From NCBI RefSeq assembly GCF_037975245.1, contig NC_092568.1, positions 3,472,001 through 3,536,000 of the forward strand: DNA of 64,000 nt. The letters run 5' to 3'. This document shows, in pieces, positions 36,820 through 49,072 of this stretch. Both the position numbers and the translations under genes were made by a program. The DNA is from Apostichopus japonicus (taxonomy: Eukaryota > Echinodermata > Holothuroidea > Aspidochirotida > Stichopodidae). The notes under the pieces were generated by a model. That model saw only the letters and a program-made list of their open reading frames with translations, was not told where the DNA came from and did not search any database. Position 1 is the stretch's first letter. Every line of letters begins with the position of its first letter.

Positions 36820-39330
36820 GATTTTAATAGGAACTTAGCCTATACAGTGTGAAGCAGAGCTATTCAAGCTAGATATACGCACTCGTTGACATTGACATTG
36901 ACAGTGTGTGGTGTGTAGGTCTATATAGTTTATTATGCCATTATTATATTACCTTAGCCTACCACGTTGGATTCGTGTGCACCATATAGACTGTAAGAGA
37001 AGAGCGATGGCGTACTTGTTTTCCACGGCGATATTTAACAAAGGTAGTTATTTTTCTGAGTCAGTATCAGGCATCTGATCATTTCAAGGTAACGAATGTG
37101 ATGAATGATTTAACTTGTATGTGTTAGTAAACTATATGATGCCATAGCCTAAGGTATATGCCAATAGAAGCCATAATTAATGAATTGGTATAATGCTTTC
37201 TATATAGAACTAATGCATAAAATTCATGTAGCTCTACAATCAGTGCAGTGCGCACTGTTTTCTCAAGAAGACCAAAAAACATTAGCAATATTGGAGACTA
37301 CGCACAGGGACGTAGCTAAGGCCATGATGATAAGGGGGGGGGGGGGGGGGTGGGTGTAGTGGCTGAAATTTCAACTGCATGGGTTTTGAAGCCAGAAAAT
37401 TCCGACTGCTGCCTTGTACCCCCCCCCCTCCCCCCCCCCCGCGCTACTCGTCAGCGATACGGTCAGTCAGAAACCCCATCTTTTGCCACTGTACTTTTGT
37501 TCCGAACTTTGGCGATACATTTGCACCCCCTGGCCCTCACTTCACAAACCTATTAATCGCAAATAAGCAACCGAGTATAAGTTATCTGTTTGAAGGCTAC
37601 ATAGACTACTAACTACAAAACCTATGTTACTGCAACAAATTATATTCGACGACATAGTGAATTACCAAAAAATAACAATCTGCCTATCATCTTCGTCAAG
37701 GACCAATATAGGTCTTAGAAATTAGTATAATTAAAAACATACTGTAAAAACATACATTTTTCAGTAGTTGCGGTTCTCACGCAGGCCTTCATATTAATTC
37801 GATATGGACAAATTCGGTGGTGATATACTCCAACCCGTATTAACTAATAAACTGATAGTTAAGTATGCTCTAAGATGAATAGACAAAGTTCGCAGATAAA
37901 ACAACTACAACCGTGACTTAAACTAGTAGTGTTTTCTTGGCAGCCATATGCATATAAAATAGCTGTAAAGCTGTAAATTTTAGTCAGTCTAACTCTGCCA
38001 ATGCGAAACCGTAGCCGGGAAATATTCCTAGGGCGGGGAGGAAATATCCCTAGGGCGGGGAGGAACATATACTAAGTATCGCCCACGTGTTACATACACC
38101 AAATTATTTACCCACTATTTTTTAAAGAAAGTGCAACCCTCGATGGTGGTAAAATCGAGAGGTTTCTCAACATTATGGATTTCTCGGCCACTGTACAATT
38201 GAGATAATCAGTTGTAACTAGTTAAACCTCGCCTAGGGCCCAATGGAAGTTGGAAAGCCGATACTTTGAAGAATATAGTTCGTACAACAAACCAGAATGC
38301 AAAATGCATTGAGGTTTCGATGACTTCAGTGCAATAGACTTCTGGTCGTTAGTACTAGCGTTTTCAATAGAAATGGCACAATTTTTTTGATACAATAACA
38401 CTACAATGGCATGACAAACACAGGCCAGTATACTGTACTTGGCTATACACACCTCCACCAAAAACAATAGGGGTATTGTTCTTAACGTTATGAATCCACA
38501 CACCAAGTGTTATAGGTATCCACGGTTCCCATCGTTAGATATCATGTAAAAGGTGTTTCAGAGTTTGACCTCTGGTGACCTCTACGGAGATTTGACCTCC
38601 AAGGCAACAGGATTCTTGTACACAATAGAGCAAATCCATATACCATGTATGAGAAGTATCCATGATTTCTACCATGAGAAATCATGTTGTGAGGGTTTTC
38701 AGGCCTCGACAAATAATTTTTTAAAGTACTCGCTATTTGGCGACCGTGACTCAAATTCTACTCGCCAAATTTCACTCGCCACTAGGCCTATAATTGCTGC
38801 TCAAGTCTCCATGGTACAGATCTTCAACATCAATACTTTAGGTAAAAAAAGATTAGGCGCTAAGGCAGATGCATGGTGGTATGTAATTGTACATTGGAAA
38901 ATTGTGTTTCAGTACAGTATGAAGTGTATTCTTTTTCCAACAAAAGGAAGTGATGAACAAAGTAAAACAGGACGCAGAATCATAAATAAGCAGCTATGCC
39001 TACTGTAGTGTCTCAAACAATTAAAATATGCTGAAACTGGTGGAAACTACTACACAAATTGAATCAACAGCCGATCCAGACAAAAGCTTGTGAACTCATT
39101 GCCAAACTAAGACCACAATTAAAAATAGAACATCTGTAAAAAATACCTACAAAGATAGCTTGGCTTCTGTTACATTAGGGCTACTCTATATCTCACTAGG
39201 CATATACTATACAGAAACTAGGTGTACGGGTATATGGTTGGCCACAGTGGACAAAATTCGGGAATTTATGCCGACATATGTTCGATTTAATGCTGACATT
39301 AATGATTCTGAGCCAATCAGGAGGCAGTTT
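36820..39330. other. Intergenic; no gene recognised
   Basis: Contains G and C runs near 37335 and 37420 (repeat-derived) and a small GGCGGGGAGGAAATAT duplication near 38030. A 151-codon frame at 38553-39008 has no recognisable domain. Nothing else supportable. Confidence 0.5.
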
Positions 39331-39368
39331 TATATGTCTACATAAAATCGATTTTATGTAGACATATA
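39331..39368. repeat. 38-bp perfect palindrome followed by TTCGATTTAA repeats
   Basis: Perfect inverted symmetry centred on 39349/39350 (AAAATCGATTTT core). It is followed to about 39440 by four imperfect ATATATTCGATTTAATGGTG units, ending about 10 bp before the left edge of duplication copy B. Confidence 0.9.
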
Positions 39369-39523
39369 TTCGATTTAAAGCTAACATATATTCGATTTAA
39401 TGGTGAGATATATTCGATTTAATGGTGAGATATATTCGATATATATAAACAAAGTTGAGACACTTTCTTATCTGAAAATGTTAATTTATTTCAGAATGTT
39501 GTGATCGCAAGTCCTCAACTGCT

Positions 39524-42500
39524 ATGAAGATACCATTCTTCTTGACAATCCTTTCACATATACTGGCTCAATCAGGTAGGTATTATCTATTATCTATCCA
39601 TCTGTCCGCCGTGTGTATGTTTAGCTACAACGCGTACTAAACACCGCCGCACGTCTCGTTACTAGAACTCGGAAATATTAACACATTACCCCTACCATGA
39701 TCGAACTCCACTGGCTCCCGATACGTGAACGATTCAACTACAAACTACTTCTGATGGTGTTCAAATGTATGCACAATGTAGGACCAAGCTACCTCACCAA
39801 CTTGTTTCAGCTCCGACCATCATCCACACGCTCATTTCGCTCTAATTCATCGCTGATGTTACTCATCCCTAGAGTAAAAACACAGACTTACGGCTTGAGA
39901 ACGTTCGCATCCAGTGCACCTTGCCTCTGGAACTCACTTCCTGAACATGTTAAAATGTGCAATACTGTGAACGGATTAAAAACAGCTCTCAATACATACT
40001 TTTTCACCAAAGCATATATGTTATAATTGTTATTATTATGTTAAGCACTACAAGAATTATTTCATAGATTGTTTGGCGCTATATAAAAATTATGTATTAT
40101 TATTATTGTATTCTTTTGGCTGTCAGCATGCGAGATCTACTCTGTCAAGTTTTCATATGTGCAGTCTATAGACAATTAAACACATCGTACTTTCAAAGCT
40201 GCCGATTTGCAAATTGCTCATTAGATTCGAGTACGGTCCGAGTCAGAGAGCAGCTTGTCCAAAATTAATGGGTTCAAACTGGTCGGAGTCAAAAAGGATC
40301 GGGAGTGCAGACCTTCACGAGGTTATGTCAAAGTCTGAGCTATATGGACTTAGAAGACTGTTTACAGTCGAAAGTTAACTTTTCAGGACCATCTCTGCCC
40401 AGAACTATTCTTATGTCATATATGATATATGCTATATTCTTCAGTGAAACAAAGTGAGGCATCCTTTCCTTTTTGTTACCCATGCAGGTATAGCCTAATA
40501 ATCAGCAAGAAATAAGGCTTGAAAGTAAACCAATTAATAGCTTTTCAAAACTTTTTAAGAATTGTTTCTCATATTTTTTCAAAGGTATTATAGCTACCAC
40601 CAATGACTTCCTTAATTCATAAGCATAATTCATAATGTGAGTGTGTGTTTATGATTGCAAGTTTAAGGTAGTCATTTTATCCCATCGTAAGTGATTTGTA
40701 CGGAACGTCAGGTTACTGAGGTCAGGTGTTTTACTTGCCTACAATCGTTTCTTTACAGAAAGCAGCGTTCTTTTGTGTAACCCGCAACAATATGTACACA
40801 TTCATCAACAAGGAACGATTTACTGCAGCGTGTCTGAGCCTATATACGGCTTCTACTGGTATTTTGAAGATAACCCACAATCCATAATAACAATGTTGGA
40901 AGACAGTCAGGCCGGGCCTAGGAGTAATACATTAAAGATTGCTCGCAATGGATCTCTGATATTCAGCAACGTTTCCCTGAGTGACGAAGGACAGTTTAGA
41001 GTCGATGCTATTCTTGACGCTGGTGGCGATGTATCCGCCTACATTGATCTTGTTGTAATAGGTAAGTAATGTATACAGGCTATACTGTTATAGAGAAATA
41101 TGTCTAAGCAGATGCGAAAGTACCCCACCCAAACTTGAGTTTATAATTACCCTTTCATTGTTTCCATTTGACATGAAGTCGTTTTAAGGAATAGTCCATC
41201 TGTTTCTTAGCTTAATGCTTTGCCAAAGGACCGTCATTGCCAACTGCCAAACATTAAAGGAAGGTTTCCAAAGTTTTAATTCCGATTCGGTACTCCATAT
41301 TGATTACGTTGTAAATCATTTAGGTACTTGTGTGCTGTTGGAATATGTTTTGAAAAGAAAGTCGATGAATCCAGTTCCCTGTGTTACGTTGGAATGCGAG
41401 AGGTCTCGATAACTAATTTTTAACTAGACACAAGCCTGGGTTCGTTTTTGAGAGGAACACAGACAAAATGACGAGTTTAGAGAATTTAAATGAGAACGTA
41501 AACTATATTGAACAATGGAGTTTGAACTAACAACAACAAATGGTAATTACAAATATTCGCAAAGTGCCCTTTGATGTCGGTGCCCCCCAGATTAAAAGTG
41601 CTTCCGCCGCCCTTATATTCGTGGTTTCATTCAAATATACATGGTATGAACTTAAAACTGTCCTGATTTTAATTCGAATACATCCTCGTATTAATTCGAA
41701 TGTCAACGTATATTAAATCTTGAGATGACAAGAAGGCTTTGTAATACCATCTTAACTAATGTTAGTATTAGTTAATCCATGATCATTGAAGATTAGGAAG
41801 TCCACTTTTAATATAGGTGGAGTCAGGCCGAAGTTTGAACACAGACTTGTATAGCTGCAAGGAGCATGTTTGGATTTCAAGCGGCAAGGATGGAGGCTTT
41901 TAGGTGATAAGAAGGGTTGTCTTTGCTCTTCCTAAACAACATATTTGTAAGTGCTCATGTTGCCCTCGTTTAAATTACTTTAAAAAAATGCCCGATCAAA
42001 GACCACCCTTTTTATCACCTAAAGGTCTCCATCCTTGACGCCAGAAATCCAAACTTGCTCCTTGCAGCTATACAAATTCCGTAGTTCCAAAGTTGGTGGG
42101 GAGGTACCCCAGGGTAAAAACCGGAGCCAATGATCATAACGACAAATTGAGTGAAAATCGATATATTTGTTGCTGTTGCTATAACTCAAAGGAAAAACAT
42201 TGAATTGACAATGCACTTTCAGGTAGCATGGTAAGTCAAGTTCTACCAAGATATGTGGTTACCATGGGAGCCGAGATAAGACGTCACGTGGTTAAAGGCC
42301 AAAGGTAGTATAATGAGTGGAATTTTGTGTCCAAGACTCATCCTAAACGGCTGGGCCGATTCTCTTCACATATAGTGGGAAGGTATACTCAGTACTTGAA
42401 CCTTTTTGTCTCGCAGGCCCCAGGAACCAAAGGTCAAAGGTGATATTCAGTGAAATCGTCTTCTGAAAAAGTTGTGTTATACTAATTAACTCCAAGGGGA

Positions 42501-45500
42501 ACATTTAATTAACATGGAACCTTCAGCGGTGAATTTGTTCATTTGATATCAGGGTTTGCTGGCGATGAGATATGCAACTCCGTGGATTGCTCTCTTGTTT
42601 GTATTAAGTAATGCTAGTGGAGTTAGAATGGGAAAAGGGCGGGATTGGATACGTGTTCCAGTAATACCAAGTATCAAAGATTGCTTTATGGGCATAACCA
42701 TGAGACATGACCTTTAAAGAACTTCTCTTCTGTCTTTTAGATGAGAACTAGGAGGCAACCCAAACATAGATGAGATCTGAAGAAGCTATTTCGGAATTGT
42801 ATATTTATATAAATATAAAAGTCAAGGGTGAATGTGAGATGTTTAAATATGGGAGAGTGAATTTATCCAAACGTGTTACTATTGGCAACAGGGTCTCCCT
42901 GATTTAAATTTATTTTCAAAATCCTTCCCTCCATCGATGAAGTAAACTAAGCTTTCCGGTTATCAGTAATCACAGACTAATACCCATCTTCTTCAGGTTA
43001 AAGAAATTATTTCTGTCATGAGATTCAAATAGATACTCGCTTATCCGCGTGTATACTTCGACTTAATAATTTAATAATATATTCGATATAAAACTAGTTT
43101 AAATTCATACGAATGCGATTGGCTGTTTTAATACGCGTAGGAAGCTCCACTTCAGCTATACCGGGTATGCTGCCCTCGCAGACGCGTCTAGATATGCGAC
43201 ACTAGACAGCTAGCTAACCAGCGAAATGACGAGAAAAAGACAGGAGTACGGTTCTGTAAACTGTATTGAGATTCCTCACTCATGTTATCGCGGTAAAACT
43301 GAAATAAAAGGATATGATAAACTTGAATAATAATGATGCTAAATACAACACTATGAATGTTTTAAATGAAAGATTATAACGGTGAACTTCGAACTTGCCA
43401 TAGGCCAAATGAAGCTCACCACAGTACAATATTCTACACTGAATAACTATAATGTGATGAGAGTCGAATAACTCTGGAGTTTAATTAATTCTCTTAACTT
43501 GTCTTAAGAAGAATAATTAATGAAGTTTACTAAAGAACAAATAGAGTATCAAATGAGCAAAAACTATTATGATTAATTAGTAACATCAATCCATCTCAAC
43601 GAACGGCAATTACGTAACGTAAGTAATACGCAACTCTGATAGGAACATGAATATGTAAGCAAACACATAGTAGAACAGGGGTAAGGTAATTGAAACCCAA
43701 GTGTAACTAAATAAATATTAACTTAATCAAGTCACAAGTAAATATATATATAGTTATGGAGTCGCCCATATTTAATAAACAACAAAATATGTGCAAACCT
43801 GCAATCGAGGTAAATACTTCTTAATTGGAAAACAAATACATTAATTATGTCTAATTAACAATCTCAATAAACTGACATGTGCATGGTAAGCAAGGTAGTA
43901 CAATAATTAACCTAACAAATAAGACAAAGAGAAAACTTACAGATTATAATTGAGCCAGGTCGAAAACGTTAGCTAATGAAACTGTGTACGATATGTAAGG
44001 CGGATGCGGTTTTGCCTACTATAATGCTGAAAACAGAATGATGTCTATAATGAAAAGCAACACAGGTCTCTGAGAAAAGAAATAAGTGTGAATCTCCCAT
44101 TACCCAGAGACCCTCCTCATGTGTGGTCAGGGAGAAAGTTTAACAACAACTCTTCCATCCTGACTTGCCCCCTGCTGACCTATCATAACAGAGCTGTGCT
44201 ATGAAGTTACAGATAGCTCAAACTGATCTGACCAAAGAGCAGGCAGCAGAGCGAAAGATAAGAAGAGTCACAGGTGGCCTGCTTAATGAAGTATAAACAA
44301 TAACATGTGTAGTACAGTGTAAACTGAATCCCTGTGAAAATGAATAAGTACTGAAAACAGGACTACCTGCCCGATAGGCGATAAAAAAAAAAACATTTAC
44401 TTGAATGGCAGAATACCGGGCCAGTATCGGGTTGACGCTATCTTAAATACTGGTGGCGATGTATCCACCTTCATATATGTACTTGTCGTAGGTTAGTACT
44501 TCTATGTTGATGATGCATATCAGGCTCATAAGCAGGAGGGGGGGGGGGGGGAGTGGTCCGGACGAACTCCCATGCAGCATCCATGATCCGCTTCGGATAG
44601 GATTTTGTAGTTGCGTGATAAGACTATTTGGGGTTTTAATAACAAAGAAAGACTTTCATCACTAGCGCCGCTACACATTCATTATTATAGTCCACTACTG
44701 CTTGGATACAAGGTAGTTGACGTGTTTGCAGTACAGCAACCAAGGAGGATGGACCTGCAGAGTGTCATATTCAGATCGACTATGTTAAACCTTTATATTA
44801 TATAAAATACTGCCGAGTACTTGCCACGGGGGGGGGGGGGTGGGGGTACGATTGGATATGTCCTTCCGTTAATCCGCGACTGGTTCTTTACCTTTGCAGC
44901 TCTTGGATTCTTTCTATTCATGCGATATTCCTTCTAGGTCTCTATATCGAAACGGCTTTTTCTCTATAATTTTGGTAAAATCCATAAAATTGTGAAATAT
45001 TTTTTTTTTGGGGGGGGGGGCAAGAAGGAAGGCTTTTCCAGACCCGTGCCCACAGGAGTTAGTAATTAAAATGGTCCACTTTTCATTGTAAAAGCTGCAC
45101 GAGGGCCTGAATATATTGTGACAATGGACGTGCCATTCACACTCTCGTGTGAGACTTTGTACCTTAATTGCAAACCTGGGTATACCAAACACAATGTTGT
45201 GCATGTCGAAATATGTGATTTTGGAACTATGGGAGTCAACGAAATACAGGGAACAACAAAATCACAGACAGATGATTACATAAGAGAAAGTTGTTATTTT
45301 TTATCACACGTCATATTTTACTCACAACTAAAGTGAGAATGCTTAATAAAAGAAAAGAAATTGGAAGAATGCAATTAGATGTTTATAAATACGTTATGTA
45401 AAAGAAATCACGTTAAGTCAGAAACAATAAGCAACATGTTACAAACAAAATACTAAAATTTTTACTATATGTTTGAACAGCTAAACGATCAGTTTAAAAA

Positions 45501-47609
45501 TACATCCGAAATCCCCTTTCCAACGGATTTAGAATGGGTTTATTACTTTCTGAAATGATCTATTTCTGATGTTCTTTCTTTTTTAGTTCCCACAACACAG
45601 ATGTATCCCAAAATAGATGGTTGCCAGGGTGATGATTGCCGTTTGTTTCGGAATGGTGAACTCAATTTGACATGTACAATGATTGGACGACCGGCAGTGA
45701 ATCTTACTTGGTACAATGAAATTGCGGAGGCGCCAGTGACGGACGCCACTGAACAGAGTTACAAGGACCCATTCTCAGATATGTTTGTGTCTTCTTCTAC
45801 CATCAGTGTAAAGATAGATATCGAAAACGTACACAACTTGACATGTTTCCCACGAGGTTTATCAGTTCCCGAAATGACAAAGAACGCGTCGGTTCTTTTG
45901 ATGGGACCTACAAATCTTGATAATGTATACAGGACCAAATACCTTAATATTAATGAAGACACTAGTTATAATGAGCTGCTACAAAATAGTTGTGATAGAA
46001 GAACAATGTTTATTCAAAGAGCAGAACCAAGTGGCGAGACCATTAAAATGGCAGATAGATACGATGATCATGGTCCACTTGTACTTACGTCAATGTGTCC
46101 TGAGAATAATACTTACACAAGAACTTCGATTAAGTTGCTTCGTTACAAAACACCAGATGACAGTAGTGCATCATTCGTTGAACAGTGTCAAAGTAAAGAC
46201 AACTGCATTATTGCTGCTGACGATGGTAACGCAATCTTGACATGTGCTGTCAATAACACTCGTCCTGCAGCAGAAATCTCATGGAAAGTACTCAACAGTA
46301 GTATTTCGATCATCAATATGATAGCTTCCTCGTCATGTATCTCCGATGAATGCAATTCATCTGTGACTATCCGAGTTAAAGTTATCAGCTATCACGGACT
46401 AATCGAGTATCCGCAATGTCTGAAGTGTCTTGTTACTCTCCCGGGATCTGGGTTTAGACATGAGTCGAATGTTACATTACAACTGAAAGGTAAGAAGATG
46501 TTACTGAGTGACAACATATTTAAGGGAAAAGTTAACTTGCTGTAGTATATGACCCCGAAGGCGCTGTCGACAGTTTCACGTCCTAAGAACTGAAAAAAAG
46601 TCAAATCAGAAATATATCGAAAAAGCAATGAACAGAGGAATACAGTAGAAAGTAAACAATGCAATACAAAACATATTTAATCATACGTATTCTAACTTCA
46701 AGACCACACTTACCGTCATAAACCCAACCCACGACCAGCTCTCCCCTCCCCAACCCATTCCAACCCACTGCTTACAATATCGATAGGTAAATGATGCAAC
46801 ATTAAGATCGATCACAAGAGATTAAGAGACTCATACAGCTTCGTGGTATGATCACCAGGTTTGAACAAAGAAAGGTGGCGAATAACTCTTTTGGCCAGCT
46901 TATGGGGGTAGAATGTTCTTGTGGAACAATACTTAAGATGAGGATAAACAAGAGTGAGGTAAATTGTAAGAAGAATACCTTTTGGTAAAAGGAATGTCTT
47001 AATCTGCCAATTACACCAATATTTTTGAAGATATATGACTGATGTGCTCGTGCCAAATAAGCTTACAGTAAATTATAACACCAAGAAATGTAACACTTTT
47101 GGCGGGGTCAAGCATATTACAATGAAACGTTTGTGTCTCGACACGGCGAGGGACGGAATTTTGACTTACTTTTTGATATTTTCTTTCAATGTTTAGAAAA
47201 GATATTTGGGAACGTTCTTTTTTAAATTTCATAAGCTTCAATTAGTAAGTTATGCTACAAACCAAAAGTGAATGTTTCTTATTGAATTAACATCTATATT
47301 CAAGTTTGTGGTTGATCAGTTTTGGCTCTTACCCAGTTATTAGGTACAATGATGACGTAATTGGTGTTTCGTTATTTATTCGCAGCAACTACCAGTGTAG
47401 TTACCACCAGCGAAGATACAAGTAGCACCTCGGTCACGACAAACATCCCCACTACACCGACTACACCAGACTGTCCATCTCACGCCGGAATTATCGTTAT
47501 TCTTAGTATGTTAGCGGTGATTGAATTCATTATCATCATTGTCTTTATCAGAAAAAGAACACTCTTCAGAGAAAGTATGAAAAGAGAAGCCATTGGACCA
47601 TCTCTGTAG
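39524..47609 (+). CDS. Type I membrane receptor with three Ig-like domains (intact copy B)
   Basis: Coding exons 39524-39575, 40759-41061, 45587-46489 and 47386-47609 give 1482 nt: 493 codons plus stop. All junctions are phase 1 with GT/AG ends, the usual Ig-superfamily pattern. Residues 1-17 are a signal peptide (M-K-I-P-F-F-L start). Residues 18-118 form Ig1 (C40, W51, S-L-S-D-E-G-Q-F), which lacks the usual second Cys. Ig2 has C148, W160 and C205. Ig3 follows (I-L-T-C, I-S-W-K). Residues 420-448 are a Thr/Ser-rich stalk, about 453-474 a membrane span with Glu466 inside it, and the last ~19 residues a basic tail without ITIM or ITAM. Many N-x-S/T sites suggest heavy glycosylation. A cell-surface recognition or adhesion role is inferred; the family was not identified. 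The AATAAA after copy A is AATTAA-like here. Confidence 0.87.
39625..40110 (+). mobile_element. CR1/Jockey-like LINE 3' end in intron 1 of copy B
   Basis: Ortholog of the 3898-4390 insertion and better preserved. 39697-40026 is an open frame with L-H-W-L-P-I-R-E-R, C-L-W-N-S-L-P-E-H and F-T-K-A-Y-M-L at its end, then a short (ATT)n tail. Confidence 0.87.
41555..41616 (-). mobile_element. Fragment of the 'CAAGGGCGGCGGAA' hAT-like family
   Basis: The end module of the family (AGTGCTTCCGCCGCCCTT, preceded by a C run and AGTGCCCTTTGATGTCGGTG) in reverse orientation. The other end is missing. Absent from the matching place in copy A. Confidence 0.75.
41845..42083. repeat. Inverted repeat, ~80-bp arms, at the edge of the B-specific insertion
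   Basis: 41845-41930 (TATAGCTGCAAGGAGCA...TTTAGGTGATAA) is repeated inverted at about 42000-42083 (TTATCACCTAAA...TGCTCCTTGCAGCTATA). Copy A has only the first arm (6660-6760). Confidence 0.88.
42084..44400. other. Body of the B-specific insertion; no gene recognised
   Basis: About 2.3 kb of AT-rich DNA in intron 2 of the Ig gene, with no conserved frame and no identifiable element termini. Confidence 0.5.
44415..44493 (+). pseudogene. Relic of a third Ig1 exon
   Basis: Reads P-G-Q-Y-R-V-D-A-I-L-N-T-G-G-D-V-S, closely like the end of the Ig1 exon of copies A and B (G-Q-F-R-V-D-A-I-L-D-A-G-G-D-V-S), and is followed by a GTTAGT donor at the same relative place. The upstream two thirds of the exon are missing. 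It shows that a third gene copy once existed or was inserted here. Confidence 0.75.
45115..45336 (+). other. Conserved intronic frame with lectin-like (SUEL) cysteine pattern, copy B
   Basis: Open frame with F-T-L-S-C-E-T-L-Y-L-N-C-K-P-G, then V-H-V-E-I-C-D-F-G, then R-E-S-C-Y-F, ending at a stop. The spacing resembles the first half of a galactose/rhamnose-binding (SUEL) lectin domain, but the second half and clear splice sites are missing. It could be a lost exon of the Ig gene or an inserted fragment. Copy A keeps most of it at 6825-7016. Confidence 0.3.
46660..47240 (-). mobile_element. Non-LTR reverse transcriptase remnant in intron 3 of copy B
   Basis: Minus-strand frames contain S-V-T-F-L-G-V-I-I, H-I-S-H-I-S-S-K-I, K-N-I-G-V-I-G-R-L-R and Y-L-T-L-V-Y-P-H-L-K-Y, the order seen in the C-terminal palm and thumb of non-LTR reverse transcriptases. 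Frameshifts and stops are present. The same remnant is in copy A. Confidence 0.75.
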
Positions 47610-48005
47610 CTTTCGACATCATCAGAGATCTTGAGTATAAGTCACCGCTCACATCGAATGTCTCTTCTCACGTTGCAATTAATATGATTGCAATAATTAT
47701 TAGCCATTTTCTTGCCAAAATCTTAAGCAGTGTCACCATTAGTCTCCATTTGAACCATTTAATCTCACACACCACTGTTTGCACTGAATCACATGTGTTC
47801 CACTTCTATGTCGTTTGATTATCCATTACATTGTTGATGTAATGTAATGTTGTCACACTGGACCATTGTTAGGACTCCAGTATGTGTGCTATTTATAATA
47901 CACCCTATACAAAATACATATAGCAAATAATTTTTTATGAACTAATAATTTAATAACACATTTACATGACGCCCTATGAGAATTTTAACTCTTTTCATAA
48001 CACTT

Positions 48006-48600
48006 CGGTTCAGATTCTTCAAAATCGTGCAGCTAGATTATTCCTGGGGTGTGGGCTTCGGGATGTGCATGTTACATATATTTTTGCTGAATTAAAGGTG
48101 GCTAAATGTTCGTCAACGTGCATTTTATTTCAGGAATATTCTAATGTAAATATGTGTCTACGGCCTGGCTTCAGATTACCTTACTGATTCTACTATTCTA
48201 CTGAGATATAGCCATTGATACAGAACTAGATCTAGATGCTCTAATAATGTTTTACTTGCTCCTGTTAGATCTGGGAATGGTAAAAGGTCCTTAAAATTTT
48301 CTGGAGGCAGGTCGTGGAACAGTCTTTCCCCAAATTTGAAATGCTTGCCAAATGTTAATATTTTTAAACGCAATATGAAAACTTACATATTTTGTTTAGA
48401 TGTCTGATATTTGTTTGTCTATCTTTTTGCCGTCCTTTTTGTGCTTTTGGATGTTTACCGTTTTACTACTGCATAATATTGTATATTTATTTTGTATTGA
48501 AGGCTCCCTTGGAAGCAGTGCTTTTGCACTGAGCAAGACTACTCGCATTAAATATGACAATAAAAAAAGAAGGATAACAAAGGACCCTTTGTAAAAAAAA
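48006..48600 (+). mobile_element. Non-LTR retrotransposon 3' end (decayed)
   Basis: Plus-strand traces: V-Q-I-L-Q-N-R-A-A-R-L-F-L-G at the start, then G-G-R-S-W-N-S-L-S-P-N-L-K and N-I-F-K-R-N-M-K-T-Y-I-L near 48310-48400. An A-rich tail follows to about 48604. It lies exactly at the right edge of duplication copy B. Confidence 0.7.
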
Positions 48601-48604
48601 AAAC

Positions 48605-49072
48605 AGAATAAATAGCGATGGCTCTTTGGATGCATGCCCAAAGTGACCTCAATGATGAAGAAAATAAATAAAAATCAGGTAGATAATAGTTCTCTATTAA
48701 TATAGGAACTGTTCTTCTAGCTCACCCACGAGGTATTATGGGGGATGGAAGTATGTCACTTTTGCATATTTTAATGGAGCGATGTTATTTTTCATCAAAT
48801 AACTGCATGATCATGAGAAACAACCCGTAACCCTCTCATACCTTAAACAACCTTCAAAACAACTGATGAAAAACATCTGTTACTGCTATGTGCATGACCA
48901 TTGTTAAGTAGCCAAGCGATAGTACAATGTCAAGTATGCAGATAATGGTATCTATAAACTTTGTCATTTGTGTTTTCCGAAGCTAAGAATTTTCCCTTTT
49001 GTTATATATGTAATTATGTATTACCAGTATAAACGCGACAGGTTAATACAGGGTTGGGTTTGCTTTCTAGTC
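48605..49072. other. Intergenic; nothing recognised
   Basis: AT-rich spacer between the LINE remnant and the tandem-repeat element. Confidence 0.5.

Larger units (their letters stand above)
39450..48010 (+). repeat. Segmental duplication, copy B (partner 3735-9715)
   Basis: Direct-orientation partner of copy A, starting points about 35.7 kb apart. It holds about 3.1 kb not present in A (41985-45138), which begins with an inverted copy of neighbouring sequence. Confidence 0.93.

Noticed and set aside
38553-39008. 151-codon plus-strand frame
   Set aside because: No domain, no splice context and overlapping open frames on the other strand; it looks like chance or an unidentified repeat.
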